Of a stretch of 57,917 bases of DNA, positions 1-8,034 are shown in pieces; the first letter of the stretch is position 1, and each line of letters opens with the position of its first letter. The notes below the pieces were generated by a model. That model did not search any database and was not told where the DNA came from. It saw nothing but the letters and a program-made list of their open reading frames with translations. The stretch comes from UMGS1601 sp900553335 (lineage in GTDB: Bacteria > Bacillota > Clostridia > Oscillospirales > Ruminococcaceae), in contig CALEUW010000003.1 in assembly GCA_937920725.1 (NCBI GenBank), positions 1 to 57,917 on the forward strand, in the 5' to 3' direction. The position numbers and the translations under genes are program-made.

Positions 1-65
1 CTATCACAACAGCAGATGTTGGTATGATCAACAGTCATGCAAAGGCAGTAAAGACGCTCTGGTAA
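1..65 (+). CDS. C-terminal end of an unidentified protein (partial)
   Basis: The frame starting at base 3 is open from the window edge and ends in TAA at 63-65. It gives about 20 residues ending HAKAVKTLW. A strong terminator follows at once, which supports a real gene end. Too little is present to name the product. Confidence 0.5.
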   Translation, partial: ITTADVGMINSHAKAVKTLW

Positions 66-107
66 ATAATAGTTAATTCTCCAAAAATAGTGCATTTAAG
101 AAAAATG

Positions 108-140
108 GCAGATATCATTACGATGTCTGCTGTTTTTCTA
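108..140 (+). terminator. Rho-independent terminator of the partial gene
   Basis: A nine-pair hairpin (GCAGATATC / GATGTCTGC with one G-U pair) with a five-base loop is followed by TGTTTTTC and a second T run. Confidence 0.8.
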
Positions 141-239
141 TATTTTTTTAATTAGAAATAAGACGATGACTAAATAGTCTGCTGATACTATGAATCAATT
201 CCTTGTGAACGCACATATTGCAAAGTGCATCGGTATAAC

Positions 240-371
240 AACTACTATGTCCCCGCCTTTAAGGCGGCGGACAGCTTAGCCTTTCAGTAGGTGAACGATC
301 CCTTCGCTGAATCCCTGGGGGGCTAATGCATTGTCGTTTGTTGAATGACGGAGCGTTGCCCATTATTGAAA
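240..371 (+). repeat. Dispersed structured repeat, copy R1 (long form)
   Basis: This intergenic element starts near ACTACTATGTCCCCGCC and ends with ATTATTGAA. It holds the three parts shared by the family: a small GCCTTTAAGGC hairpin, a central hairpin with arms TTTCAG and CGCTGAA, and a 3' block containing TCGTTTGTTGAATGACGGAGCGTTGCC. Together with the terminators on each side it accounts for most of the gene-free stretch 66-480, where I see no other feature. Confidence 0.75.
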
Positions 372-430
372 GGAATCAGCATGCCGCTTAAAAAGTATTT
401 AAAACAAATTATTGCCTATAAAAATAAAGA

Positions 431-460
431 ACACGTCTTGCAAAAATATGCAAGGCGTGT
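431..460 (-). terminator. Terminator of the GH5 gene
   Basis: Arms ACACGTCTTGCA and TGCAAGGCGTGT pair over 12 bases with one G-U. On the minus strand a TCTTTATTTTTA tract follows. It lies 20 bases past the TAA at 481. Confidence 0.75.
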
Positions 461-480
461 TTTGATGAGAGAATATTATG

Positions 481-1506
481 TTAAAGCAAATTGCTTATTT
501 CGTTAAAAACTGTGCTGTAATGCTCATCTGAAATCCCGAAATTTAAACCTTTATAAGTCCATATGGCTCTTCCTATTCCGTAGTGATTGAAAACAGCGTT
601 AATATCCCGAAACCAAGCCAGAGCATTTTTAGGATCGGCATTATCGATCACTCCGTATTCACCTCAATAAAGGGGGACATTTCTTTGCTCAGCAATAAAA
701 ACCGCTTCCGAAAAAAGAGCTGACAGTATATCTTTTCCGATAAGAGAATCGTTCATATGATAAAAAATTCCTGAGCATTGACCGTCTAGATATAATTTTG
801 ACTCATCTATATACTCTTTTGCTGTGAGCGGATAAGCAACACGAAAATCAGACTTCATTAAATTTTCCCATGAAGCACCCTGATGAGTAAAAATATACGG
901 CTCGTAGAAATGAAAAGAGTAAACTATCTTTTCATCAGGCGGCTGTAAAATATCCTTTACAGTAAAAATACTGTTGTATTTTGTACCACCTACAAGGATA
1001 GGAACTTCTTTGGAATAATAGCGTATTCGCTCAATAGTGAGCAATGCAAGCTCATTCCAAATATCGGTGACGGATGAATCAACAATTTCGTTTAATAGGT
1101 CAAACGCAATAAAATTCAATTTACCGTATCGGTCGGCAAGCTTATCCCAAATTGAGATAAATCTCTTTTTATGCTCATTGCTTTGCCAAAACAGCCGGCA
1201 ATCTTCAGCTTTATCAAAGGAATAGCCAAAGGTTCTGTGCAGGTCAAGAATCATGTTCAATCCATATTTTTGGCAATAGCTGACGCAGCGATCGATATAA
1301 TTATATCCGTCCTCAATAGGATTTCCTTCTTCGGTTTCTATAAGAGAGTAATCAATCGGAAGACGAATATGATCTGCGCCAATTTTTTTTATAATTGAAA
1401 AATCTTTTTGAGTGATAAAAGTTTCGAGATGCTCTTTTTCTAATTGACATTGTGAAAGCCATCCGCCCAAATTAATACCTTTTTCAAAGCCTGTAAATCT
1501 TTTCAT
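481..1506 (-). pseudogene. GH5 glycoside hydrolase with an in-frame TGA
   Basis: The gene encodes a glycoside hydrolase family 5 (cellulase-like) TIM barrel without a signal peptide, so it would act in the cytoplasm. Visible motifs are GINLGGWLS near residue 10, IRLP at 47-50, DLHR near 89 and the acid/base LLNE with Glu140. Codon 281 is TGA (664-666). The same frame then continues for 60 sense codons to TAA at 481-483 and restores the family's C-terminus: GEYGVIDNAD, with nucleophile Glu283, and later GIGRAIWTYKGLNFG. GH5 relatives often have Cys before GE, so TGC or TGT to TGA is the simplest explanation. A product ending at the TGA would lack the nucleophile. Start ATG at 1506 is preceded by a weak GGAGCAAT. 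Confidence 0.85.
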
Positions 1507-1610
1507 AAAAATTGCTCCAATCTTTCACCCGAAGTTTGACTTAATTATATTTCTTTCAAATAAGTATTTATATAATATATGTTGATTAAATGTCACATTT
1601 GTTGTATAAT

Positions 1611-1695
1611 AACAACGACTATCCCCCCTGCCTCTAAGGCAAAGGAGCTAACGCCCGGTCGTTTGTTGAATAACGGAGCGTTGCCGCTTATTGAA
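1611..1695 (+). repeat. Dispersed structured repeat, copy R2 (short form)
   Basis: It begins AACAACGACTATCCCC and ends CTTATTGAAC. It has the first hairpin (GCCTCTAAGGC) joined directly to GGAGCTAACGCCCGGTCG and TTGTTGAATAACGGAGCG. The central TTTCAG hairpin of the long form is missing. R1 and R2 flank the broken GH5 gene in the same orientation. Confidence 0.75.
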
Positions 1696-1714
1696 CAAAA
1701 AGGAGCGAACTATT

Positions 1715-2473
1715 ATGAGCATAAACAGAGAGCTGAATAACAGATTATTTCTGCAGACAGAAAAGCAGCAAACGCATGTAGAATACAGCGAGGAGTTTGG
1801 CTTCTACAGTAATGTTGCCGAGGGAAACATTGAAGCTGTAAAAAAGATACTTGCAAGCCCTGATAATATAACTCTATATGACGGATCACAGTATGGCAGA
1901 CTTTCAAAAAACTCATTGATGAATATGCGTTATCATTTTGTGGTTTCTGTCGCGCTTATTACTAGGCTATGTGTAGAAAAGGGCCTTGAGCGTGAGCTTG
2001 CCTATACCATGAGTGATTTATATATCGGAAAAATGGATTTGCTTCAATCACCACGGCAAATTCTTTCATTGCATAACGAAATGCTGATGGATTTCACAAA
2101 TAAAATGTCTGATTTACCGAAACGTCAAGTATACTCAATTCGGGTAGTAAAAGCGATTGAATACATATATAGGCATCGAAACGGACGAATTACAGCACAA
2201 AGCGTTGCGGATTTTCTAGGAATAAACCGAAGTTATCTTTCAACGCTTTTTAAAAGGGAAACAAATATCAGTATCAGCAGTTTTATACTTCGTGAAAAAA
2301 TAAAAGCTGCATCAAATATGCTTCGGTTTTCAGATTATGCATATGCTGATATTGCAGAGTATTTTGGATTTGCATCACAAAGTCATTTTATTAAATGTTT
2401 CCGAACAGAAACGGGATATACTCCGGCTCAGTTCAGAAAACACTTTTCAAAGTCGGAAGAAATATTTCAATAA
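1715..2473 (+). CDS. AraC-family transcriptional regulator
   Basis: This 252-residue protein has an AraC/XylS double helix-turn-helix in its last 100 residues: AQSVADFLGINRSYLSTLFK is the first HTH and YADIAEYFGFASQSHFIKCF the second, followed by GYTPAQFRK. The N-terminal 150 residues are a sensor region I cannot assign. An upstream in-frame TTG at 1691 lies inside repeat R2. I chose ATG 1715 because AAAAGGAG sits correctly before it. It is divergent from the GH5 gene, so it may regulate sugar use, but that is inference. Confidence 0.9.
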   Translation: MSINRELNNRLFLQTEKQQTHVEYSEEFGFYSNVAEGNIEAVKKILASPDNITLYDGSQYGRLSKNSLMNMRYHFVVSVALITRLCVEKGLERELAYTMSDLYIGKMDLLQSPRQILSLHNEMLMDFTNKMSDLPKRQVYSIRVVKAIEYIYRHRNGRITAQSVADFLGINRSYLSTLFKRETNISISSFILREKIKAASNMLRFSDYAYADIAEYFGFASQSHFIKCFRTETGYTPAQFRKHFSKSEEIFQ

Positions 2474-2536
2474 AAATAAATCCAATAGCAAAGCTTGTAT
2501 TTAAGATAATATATAGTGCAGAAAATCAGATAACAG

Positions 2537-2572
2537 AAAAGCAAGAGTCCATTTTGACGGACTCTTGCTTTT
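2537..2572. terminator. Bidirectional terminator
   Basis: The perfect 14-pair arms AAAAGCAAGAGTCC and GGACTCTTGCTTTT serve the convergent AraC gene and the DUF4097 operon. Confidence 0.9.
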
Positions 2573-2580
2573 CTGATGCT

Positions 2581-3573
2581 TTATTGATTTTGAAATTCGA
2601 CTTCAATATCTCCGCTTACGGTTTCTGCGGTAAATGTTTTATCTCCCATAGACGGATACGGAACGGATATATCACCGCTTGTTGTATCTGTAAAGAACGT
2701 TACGGAATTTTCGTTTCCGACAATTCCGCCTTCAATATCGCCGCTTGTGGCAGACATTTTATATTTATCAGCTTCTATTTTTGAAAAATCAATATTACCG
2801 CTTACGGTTGTTACTTCGATGCTGTCAACGATAGCATTGTATATTTCTATATCGCCGCTTGTTGAACTTGCTGAAAGGGAAGATGCGTCTGATATACTTG
2901 AAAGAGAAACCTCTCCACTTGTTGTGTCAAGACGAATTTGATTTTCTGCGGATATACTGCCAAAATTAATATCTCCGCTGGTGGATTCTGAGTGAATTGT
3001 CCCAGAGCTTGAGTTCTTCAGAGTTATTTCTCCGCTTGTTGTATCAAGACGAATTTCATTTTCTGCGGATATACTACCAAGATTAATATCTCCGCTTGTT
3101 GTATCGGAAGAGAATTCGACACAGTTAAAGCTTTGAGCGTTGATATCTCCGCTTGTTGAATTTAAGGCTATGTTCTCCCAGTTATCTTTTGGAAGTTCCA
3201 CAATGAGAGATACATCTTTAAAGCCTATAAATGGAAGAAGATATTCAAACCATTTTCTGTTATCCGTTTCTTCGATTTTAAGAACACCGTTATTTACGGA
3301 AGTGTTAAAGGAAATTTTGTCGCTTTCATAACAGGTGATTTTAATAGCGTCACTATTTGATTCTTTTAAAATAATATCGCTTGATATAGTTGTTATATCT
3401 AAGCTTACTGCATCCTGTCTTTGTATTTCGTATTCTTTTTTTGTTCTGTCATCGGTTGAAACAAAAGCGGAGAGATCAAATCCGCTTGCCGCAAACGATA
3501 TAATACTTACAATTATCCCCAGAAGGATCAATATTCCTGCTGCAATAAACCATTTTTTTGTCGAGCTTTTCAT
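2581..3573 (-). CDS. DUF4097 beta-strand repeat protein
   Basis: One N-terminal membrane helix (FIAAGILILLGIIVSIISFA) is followed by a long extracytoplasmic beta-helix-like domain built on a recurring T-S-G-D/E-I motif, seen about nine times from the middle to the C-terminus. This is the DUF4097 (putative adhesin) family. Two 70-base coding segments, near 2912 and 3029, are almost identical at an offset of 117 bp (39 residues), showing a recent internal duplication. A GTG at 3585 is also in frame but lies one base after AAAGGAG, so ATG 3573 is preferred, although its spacing is long. It is the third gene of the PadR operon, where DUF4097 proteins are typical partners. Confidence 0.85.
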   Translation of the reverse strand: MKSSTKKWFIAAGILILLGIIVSIISFAASGFDLSAFVSTDDRTKKEYEIQRQDAVSLDITTISSDIILKESNSDAIKITCYESDKISFNTSVNNGVLKIEETDNRKWFEYLLPFIGFKDVSLIVELPKDNWENIALNSTSGDINAQSFNCVEFSSDTTSGDINLGSISAENEIRLDTTSGEITLKNSSSGTIHSESTSGDINFGSISAENQIRLDTTSGEVSLSSISDASSLSASSTSGDIEIYNAIVDSIEVTTVSGNIDFSKIEADKYKMSATSGDIEGGIVGNENSVTFFTDTTSGDISVPYPSMGDKTFTAETVSGDIEVEFQNQ

Positions 3574-3594
3574 TTTATAAAGCACGCTCCTTTC

Positions 3595-4182
3595 TTATAA
3601 TCTTATAAATAGAGATTTGATTTTAATTATCATAAATTTAGTAAGGCGAATTATATATTTTGAGAGAATAACTGCGGCAAAAAATGCAAAAATTGAAAGT
3701 CCTGAAATTATTAAACCGCCCGAAAAAAGTGTAGCCGCTGAATAAAGACCTTCAGGAATTAAAAAAGGTGAGACAATAACAGAAACAACTCCGCTCACAA
3801 CGAATGCTGCAACAATTGCAAAAAGAGAAAATATCACAGATGCGATAGTCACATATACTGCAAATATAATGGCGAATAAAGCTATGAGCAGTGAAAGCCA
3901 AATAGGAGAGCCTAATATCAGCAGAATGATAACCGGTATGTTCGGTCGGAAGCTTCTCTTTACTGATTGCTTTACAAGTCCTGTCAGCGGAACTTGATTC
4001 ATTGCGTTTCTTGCGATTTCGTCAATGTTGCCTACCGCTTTTACAGCGTTTTGTTCGGTTTCTCCGTCCTCAATTCTGTCATCGATCATTTCACTGTAAT
4101 AGTTTATTGTTTTCTCTGCCTCGCTTTGCGGTATCCCGCTCAGACGACGATAAAGCTCGTTTAGAAATTCACTTTTATTCAT
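3595..4182 (-). CDS. DUF1700/HAAS-domain membrane protein
   Basis: The first 70 residues (MNKSEFLNELYRRLSGIP, then a YYSEMIDDRIEDG segment) are the helical DUF1700/HAAS domain. The remaining part has about three hydrophobic segments and a basic C-terminus. The 195-residue length fits the family. It overlaps padR by 8 bases and is followed after about 20 bases by the DUF4097 gene. PadR-DUF1700-DUF4097 is a recurrent Firmicute cassette thought to monitor the envelope; the stimulus is unknown. Confidence 0.85.
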   Translation of the reverse strand: MNKSEFLNELYRRLSGIPQSEAEKTINYYSEMIDDRIEDGETEQNAVKAVGNIDEIARNAMNQVPLTGLVKQSVKRSFRPNIPVIILLILGSPIWLSLLIALFAIIFAVYVTIASVIFSLFAIVAAFVVSGVVSVIVSPFLIPEGLYSAATLFSGGLIISGLSIFAFFAAVILSKYIIRLTKFMIIKIKSLFIRL

Positions 4183-4501
4183 AACTCTTGTCCTCCGTTT
4201 CAGTAGTTATATATTTGTAAACTGTCATGACTTCATCCCATTCCAACAGAAAATCTCTGATTTTTTTCTTTCCGAACGGGGTTATCTTATAGTACTTTCT
4301 GAGCCGACCGTTATGCTCGATTGAGTAAACGCTTAAACAGTTCCCAGATTCGAGCCGTCTTAAAATCGGATAAAGCGTCGATTCGGAAATCTTTATATAC
4401 GGACTTATATCTTTTATTATGCGGTAGCCGTATGAATCCTGCTTATATAAAGCGGTAAGAACGCATACCTCTAAAAGTCCGTGTTTAAGTCCTATGTCCA
4501 T
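4175..4501 (-). CDS. PadR-family transcriptional regulator
   Basis: This 108-residue winged-helix protein has the PadR signature: LEVCVLTALYKQDSYGYRI, then SESTLYPILRRLESG and GRLRKYYKITPFGKK. It is short and lacks the long C-terminal dimerisation arm of PadR-s2 proteins. GGGAGGT precedes ATG 4501. It is first in its operon and very probably represses it through the palindrome at 4518-4550, which covers the promoter. Confidence 0.92.
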   Translation of the reverse strand: MDIGLKHGLLEVCVLTALYKQDSYGYRIIKDISPYIKISESTLYPILRRLESGNCLSVYSIEHNGRLRKYYKITPFGKKKIRDFLLEWDEVMTVYKYITTETEDKSYE

Positions 4502-4517
4502 TCAGACTACCTCCCAT

Positions 4518-4550
4518 CAAATAATACTATATCATACATAGTATTATTTG
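4518..4550. promoter_or_regulatory. PadR operator and minus-strand promoter
   Basis: Perfect 13-bp inverted arms CAAATAATACTAT and ATAGTATTATTTG are separated by ATCATAC. The minus-strand promoter has TTGACA (complement of 4549-4554) and TATAGT (complement of 4526-4531) 17 bases apart, so the palindrome spans the promoter. ATAC/GTAT half sites suit PadR autoregulation. Confidence 0.85.
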
Positions 4551-4567
4551 TCAAGAGGTATTTTGAC

Positions 4568-4596
4568 TTGACAAATAATATCAAATATGATAAAAT
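4568..4596 (+). promoter_or_regulatory. Promoter of the DUF2798 gene
   Basis: TTGACA (4568-4573), a 17-base spacer and TAAAAT (4591-4596). It shares a TTGACAAATAATA half with the PadR operator, so the divergent gene may also be under PadR control. Confidence 0.75.
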
Positions 4597-4737
4597 TAAA
4601 GCGAAAATTAAATAACACTTTAAGAACGACACATGTTGCGCTTTGCGTGTAAATCTGATTACGGTACACTTTAGTTGGATTTATCGGGAGTGCGGCGTGT
4701 TTTTTTATTGTGTTAAAATGGAAAAGGAGTTTTTTTA

Positions 4738-5301
4738 ATGCCGAGAAATCAATTTCAAAGAATGGTTTTTGCTTTTATGACGGTAGTTGTAACAGTGCAT
4801 GCCTATGTGTTTTTCAGCCTATATGTTGTAAACGGTTCTACACTTATGGCGCTGAACAATACAGACAGTGTTATCGGAGCGATCAACAATCAAGGCGGAG
4901 TGTTGATGTTCGGAAATTATCTGCCGATATGGGCGGTAGTTGTTATTGAGTTTTGCTTTGCATATTTGCTTGAAATGGTAATGGGAAGTCCCTGCTCATT
5001 TAAGCTTGCCTCAAAGCTTTTTGATCCAAGGACAACTAATCCTGTAATATTTGAAACAGCTGTTATATGCGCTACCGTTGCACTTATGTGTCCTGCAATG
5101 AGCTTTATTGCTGCGATAATTTATTATCCGTATTATGCAGGATTTGATGTAACAACACTTTTAGCAAATTGGCTTAAGCTTGTGTGTTTTAATTTTCCGT
5201 TTGCGTTTTTCACACAGCTGTTTTTTATTCAGCCGTTTATCCGAACAGTTTTTAAGTTTTTATACAGAAAAGACATTGCCAAAAGAAGCGTTGATACATA
5301 A
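4738..5301 (+). CDS. DUF2798 integral membrane protein
   Basis: This 187-residue protein has four hydrophobic segments arranged as two related halves, starting near MVFAFMTVVVTVHAYVF and ICATVALMCPAMSFIAAI, the pattern of DUF2798 proteins. The reaction or cargo is unknown. AAAAGGAG precedes the ATG. It is transcribed alone, away from the PadR operon, from the promoter at 4568, and ends in a terminator. Confidence 0.75.
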   Translation: MPRNQFQRMVFAFMTVVVTVHAYVFFSLYVVNGSTLMALNNTDSVIGAINNQGGVLMFGNYLPIWAVVVIEFCFAYLLEMVMGSPCSFKLASKLFDPRTTNPVIFETAVICATVALMCPAMSFIAAIIYYPYYAGFDVTTLLANWLKLVCFNFPFAFFTQLFFIQPFIRTVFKFLYRKDIAKRSVDT

Positions 5302-5318
5302 ACGTCCAACTTGATAAA

Positions 5319-5348
5319 AGTCTGACAAGAATTTGTCAGGCTTTTTTT
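5319..5348 (+). terminator. Terminator after the DUF2798 gene
   Basis: AGTCTGACAA and TTGTCAGGCT pair over ten positions, followed by six or more T. Confidence 0.85.
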
Positions 5349-5367
5349 GGTTTTGTGGCTGAAAGAC

Positions 5368-5396
5368 TTGAAATCTCTATCAGAATTTGGTACAAT
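5368..5396 (+). promoter_or_regulatory. Promoter of lepB operon
   Basis: TTGAAA, 17 bases, TACAAT. Because it lies inside the longest possible lepB frame, it excludes the upstream ATG at 5347 as the start. Confidence 0.75.
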
Positions 5397-5430
5397 AAAT
5401 ATATCTGTTGATATGTTATATGAAAGGAGA

Positions 5431-6045
5431 GTGCCGATTCAGGCGGTATATGAATATATGGATCAGAATGAAGAGTATTTAGAGGACGAAAATTTTCGGG
5501 ACAAAAATGAAAAATCATTTTTTAATGATACGATAGAATGGCTTGAAGCCGTAGCTGTTGCAGTTATGGTAGTTCTGCTTGTGTTCACATTTGTTTTAAG
5601 ACAGGTTGTAGTAGAGGGAGATTCTATGCTCCCAACGCTTTCAAACGGAGATAGGCTTATAATCACCCATCTTTTTTACACTCCGAATCAAGGCGATATA
5701 GTCGTTGTGAACTGTGAGGGGGAACACAAGCTTAACAAGACAATCATAAAAAGAGTTATTGCAACTGAGGGCCAAGAGGTTAATATTGATTTTGATAACG
5801 GGGTTGTAACTGTTGACGGCGCAGAGCTTAAGGAGGACTATATAAACGCTCTTACAACGAGAAATGACGGAGCTTTTTCTTATCCGGTAACAGTACCGGA
5901 GGGCTGTATTTTTGTAATGGGCGACAACAGAAATCACTCAACCGATTCAAGAAACCCTGAGGTAGGATTTTTAAGTGTTGATGATGTTTTGGGAAAAGCA
6001 TTTTTCAGAATAACTCCGTTCAATAAATTAGGATTTATTGAATAA
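5431..6045 (+). CDS. lepB: Signal peptidase I
   Basis: This is a membrane-anchored S26 serine/lysine protease that removes Sec signal peptides. One membrane helix (VAVAVMVVLLVFTFVL) is followed by the catalytic Ser motif EGDSMLPTL, the catalytic Lys motif IIKRVIA and the GDNRNHSTDSRN box. The start is uncertain. AAAGGAG at 5423-5429 is only one base from GTG 5431, seven bases from an in-frame ATT at 5437, and far from ATG 5458. The acidic cytoplasmic leader (DQNEEYLEDENF) follows in all cases. It is the first gene of a run into rbgA-rnhB-yraN, as in many Firmicutes. Confidence 0.92.
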   Translation: MPIQAVYEYMDQNEEYLEDENFRDKNEKSFFNDTIEWLEAVAVAVMVVLLVFTFVLRQVVVEGDSMLPTLSNGDRLIITHLFYTPNQGDIVVVNCEGEHKLNKTIIKRVIATEGQEVNIDFDNGVVTVDGAELKEDYINALTTRNDGAFSYPVTVPEGCIFVMGDNRNHSTDSRNPEVGFLSVDDVLGKAFFRITPFNKLGFIE

Positions 6046-6066
6046 TGAAATTGCGAGAGGAAAATT

Positions 6067-6966
6067 ATGAATGAAGCTATAAATGTACAGTGGTTTCCGG
6101 GGCATATGGCGAAAACAAGGCGCATTATGAAATCAAGTATGCCGCTAGTAGACGCTGTTGTTGAAATAACGGACGCAAGAATTCCTTATTCAAGCCGAAA
6201 TCCTGAGATGGATAAAATAATAGGTAATAAACCAAGACTTATTTTGCTTAACAAATGTGATGCTGCGGATGAAACGGTAACCTCCCAGTGGATAGATTAT
6301 TACAAGCGGAAAAATATATTGGCGCTTGCAACAGACTGTAAAAGCGGCAGAGGAGTAAATAAGTTTTTGCCTGCGCTCAAGCAGCTGCTAAGCGCAGAGA
6401 TAGAAAAATGGAACGCAAAGGGAATGACGGGAAGACCTATAAGAATTATGATTGTAGGCATTCCGAATGTCGGAAAATCGTCATTTATCAATAAGCTTTC
6501 AAATTCTAAGCGAGCCAGAGTTGAGGACAGACCCGGTGTTACTCGTGGAAAGCAGTGGGTAACACTTTCTGAGGGATTAGAGCTTTTGGATATGCCGGGA
6601 GTATTGTGGCCTAAATTTGAAGACAAGCAGGTAGGAGAAAATTTAGCTTTCACGGGCGCTATAAAAGATAACGTTATGGATATAGAATATCTTGCGTGCA
6701 GACTTTTGCAGTTTTTAAACAATGGCTACAGCGATAGAATAGAAGAACGCTACGGTGTTGATTTAAGCGGTATCAAGCCTGACGATAGCGTTTTAAGCGA
6801 CTGCACCGAAGGGTATGAAATACTTAACCGAATTGGAAAGAAAAGAGGCTTTTTGATTTCGGGCGGTGAAATAGATACCGAGCGTACCGCTATAACGGTA
6901 GTAGATGAATTCAGGGGCGGAAAGCTTGGGAGATTGTCGCTTGAAAAGGCGGGAGATCATTTATGA
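6067..6966 (+). CDS. rbgA: Ribosome biogenesis GTPase RbgA (YlqF)
   Basis: This is a circularly permuted GTPase for late assembly of the 50S subunit. Motifs appear in permuted order: G4 NKCD at 62-65, G1 GIPNVGKSS at 131-139, then G3 DMPG at 175-178. The N-terminal WFPGHMAK is diagnostic. Its length of 299 is slightly above the usual 280-290. GAGAGGAAAATT precedes ATG. Its stop overlaps the rnhB start (ATGA). Confidence 0.95.
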   Translation: MNEAINVQWFPGHMAKTRRIMKSSMPLVDAVVEITDARIPYSSRNPEMDKIIGNKPRLILLNKCDAADETVTSQWIDYYKRKNILALATDCKSGRGVNKFLPALKQLLSAEIEKWNAKGMTGRPIRIMIVGIPNVGKSSFINKLSNSKRARVEDRPGVTRGKQWVTLSEGLELLDMPGVLWPKFEDKQVGENLAFTGAIKDNVMDIEYLACRLLQFLNNGYSDRIEERYGVDLSGIKPDDSVLSDCTEGYEILNRIGKKRGFLISGGEIDTERTAITVVDEFRGGKLGRLSLEKAGDHL

Positions 6967-7577
6967 CGCTTTGGGAATTTGACAGAGATATAAAAAATAA
7001 AAGCAAAGCTAAGCTTCTGTGCGGTGTAGACGAGGCAGGACGGGGACCGCTTGCCGGAGATGTTTATGCGGCCGCGGTAGTTTTTTCTGATGATGTGATT
7101 ATAGATGGGATAAATGACAGCAAAAAGCTTAGTGAGAAAAAACGAGAAGCTCTTTTTGACGAGATAAAAGAAAAAGCTTCAGCGTATTGTATTGCATCGG
7201 CAAGTGTTTTTGAAATTGAAGAGATAAATATTTTAAATGCTGCAATGCTTGCAATGAAACGTGCCGTTGAGGGTTTGAGTGTTACACCTGAAATTGTTTT
7301 GATAGACGGAAACAGAATTCCTGACACATTGCCAAAAGCCGTATCAGTTGTTAAAGGTGATGCTAAGAGTCAGTCAATTGCTGCGGCGTCAATTCTTGCA
7401 AAGGTAGCAAGGGACAGATACATGAAAGAAATGGATAAGAAATATCCTGAGTATCAGTTTTCAAAACACAAGGGCTACGGAACAAAGCTTCATTACGAAA
7501 TGGTTGATAAATACGGACTTTGTGATATACATAGACCGAGCTTTTTTAAAAAGTATTTTGATAAGAAAAATGGATAA
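6963..7577 (+). CDS. rnhB: Ribonuclease HII
   Basis: This enzyme cleaves RNA in RNA-DNA hybrids and at single ribonucleotides in DNA. Catalytic acids are in CGVDEAGRGPLAG (residues 20-32) and LIDGN near 117, with VKGDAKSQSIAAASILAKVARD in the core. Length 204 is typical. It overlaps rbgA by four bases and yraN by eight, so the three are translationally coupled. Confidence 0.95.
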   Translation: MTLWEFDRDIKNKSKAKLLCGVDEAGRGPLAGDVYAAAVVFSDDVIIDGINDSKKLSEKKREALFDEIKEKASAYCIASASVFEIEEINILNAAMLAMKRAVEGLSVTPEIVLIDGNRIPDTLPKAVSVVKGDAKSQSIAAASILAKVARDRYMKEMDKKYPEYQFSKHKGYGTKLHYEMVDKYGLCDIHRPSFFKKYFDKKNG

Positions 7578-7935
7578 AAGAAAAATCGGAAATATCGGTG
7601 AGGATTTTGTTTGCCGTTATCTTGTGAAAAAAGGCTGTAAAATCGAAAAACGTAATTTCTGTATCAGAGGCGGAGAGATAGACATTATTGCATCTAAGCA
7701 AAATAAGCTCTTCTTTGTCGAAGTAAAAACCAGAATGGCTGATCCTTTAGTGAGCGGTGAAAATGCGATAACGGCTGCAAAAAAAGTGTGTATTATTAAA
7801 ACCGCAAAAGCGTATTTAAGAGAAGTGGATGAAGCTTATGATTGCCGTTTTGACGTTGCTGTTGTGACGCATGACGGAGAAAGAATAACAGGCTTTGTCT
7901 ATTACGACAACGCTTTTGATGCGAGTAAAAGATAA
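7570..7935 (+). CDS. YraN family protein (UPF0102), endonuclease-like
   Basis: From ATG 7570 this is a 121-residue protein with the restriction-endonuclease-like fold of UPF0102: IGEDFVCRYLVKKG, then GGEIDIIA and FFVEVKTR, the pattern G-E-hydrophobic-D...E-V-K. Its cellular role is not established; the rnhB-yraN pairing is common. An upstream in-frame start at 7504 lies inside rnhB and is rejected. Confidence 0.9.
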   Translation: MDKRKIGNIGEDFVCRYLVKKGCKIEKRNFCIRGGEIDIIASKQNKLFFVEVKTRMADPLVSGENAITAAKKVCIIKTAKAYLREVDEAYDCRFDVAVVTHDGERITGFVYYDNAFDASKR

Positions 7936-7962
7936 AAAAAGCGATATTAGTGCACAATTTAA

Positions 7963-7991
7963 TTGACAACTATTTAAAATATGTGTATGAT
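7963..7991 (+). promoter_or_regulatory. Promoter of thrC
   Basis: TTGACA, a 17-base spacer and TATGAT, 44 bases before the thrC ATG. Confidence 0.8.
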
Positions 7992-8034
7992 ATATGTGAT
8001 TTAAAATTTGAATTGTATATTTGGAGGAGTAAAA

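Noticed and set aside
664..726. Selenocysteine as the firm reading of the TGA in the GH5 gene
   Set aside because: The hairpin is short, no Sec machinery is in the window, and GH5 selenoproteins are not known to me. It is kept only as an idea.
1691..1714. TTG start for the AraC regulator
   Set aside because: It lies in repeat R2 and overlaps the SD that serves ATG 1715.
5347..5430. Upstream start of lepB at 5347
   Set aside because: It is in the preceding terminator and upstream of the lepB promoter.
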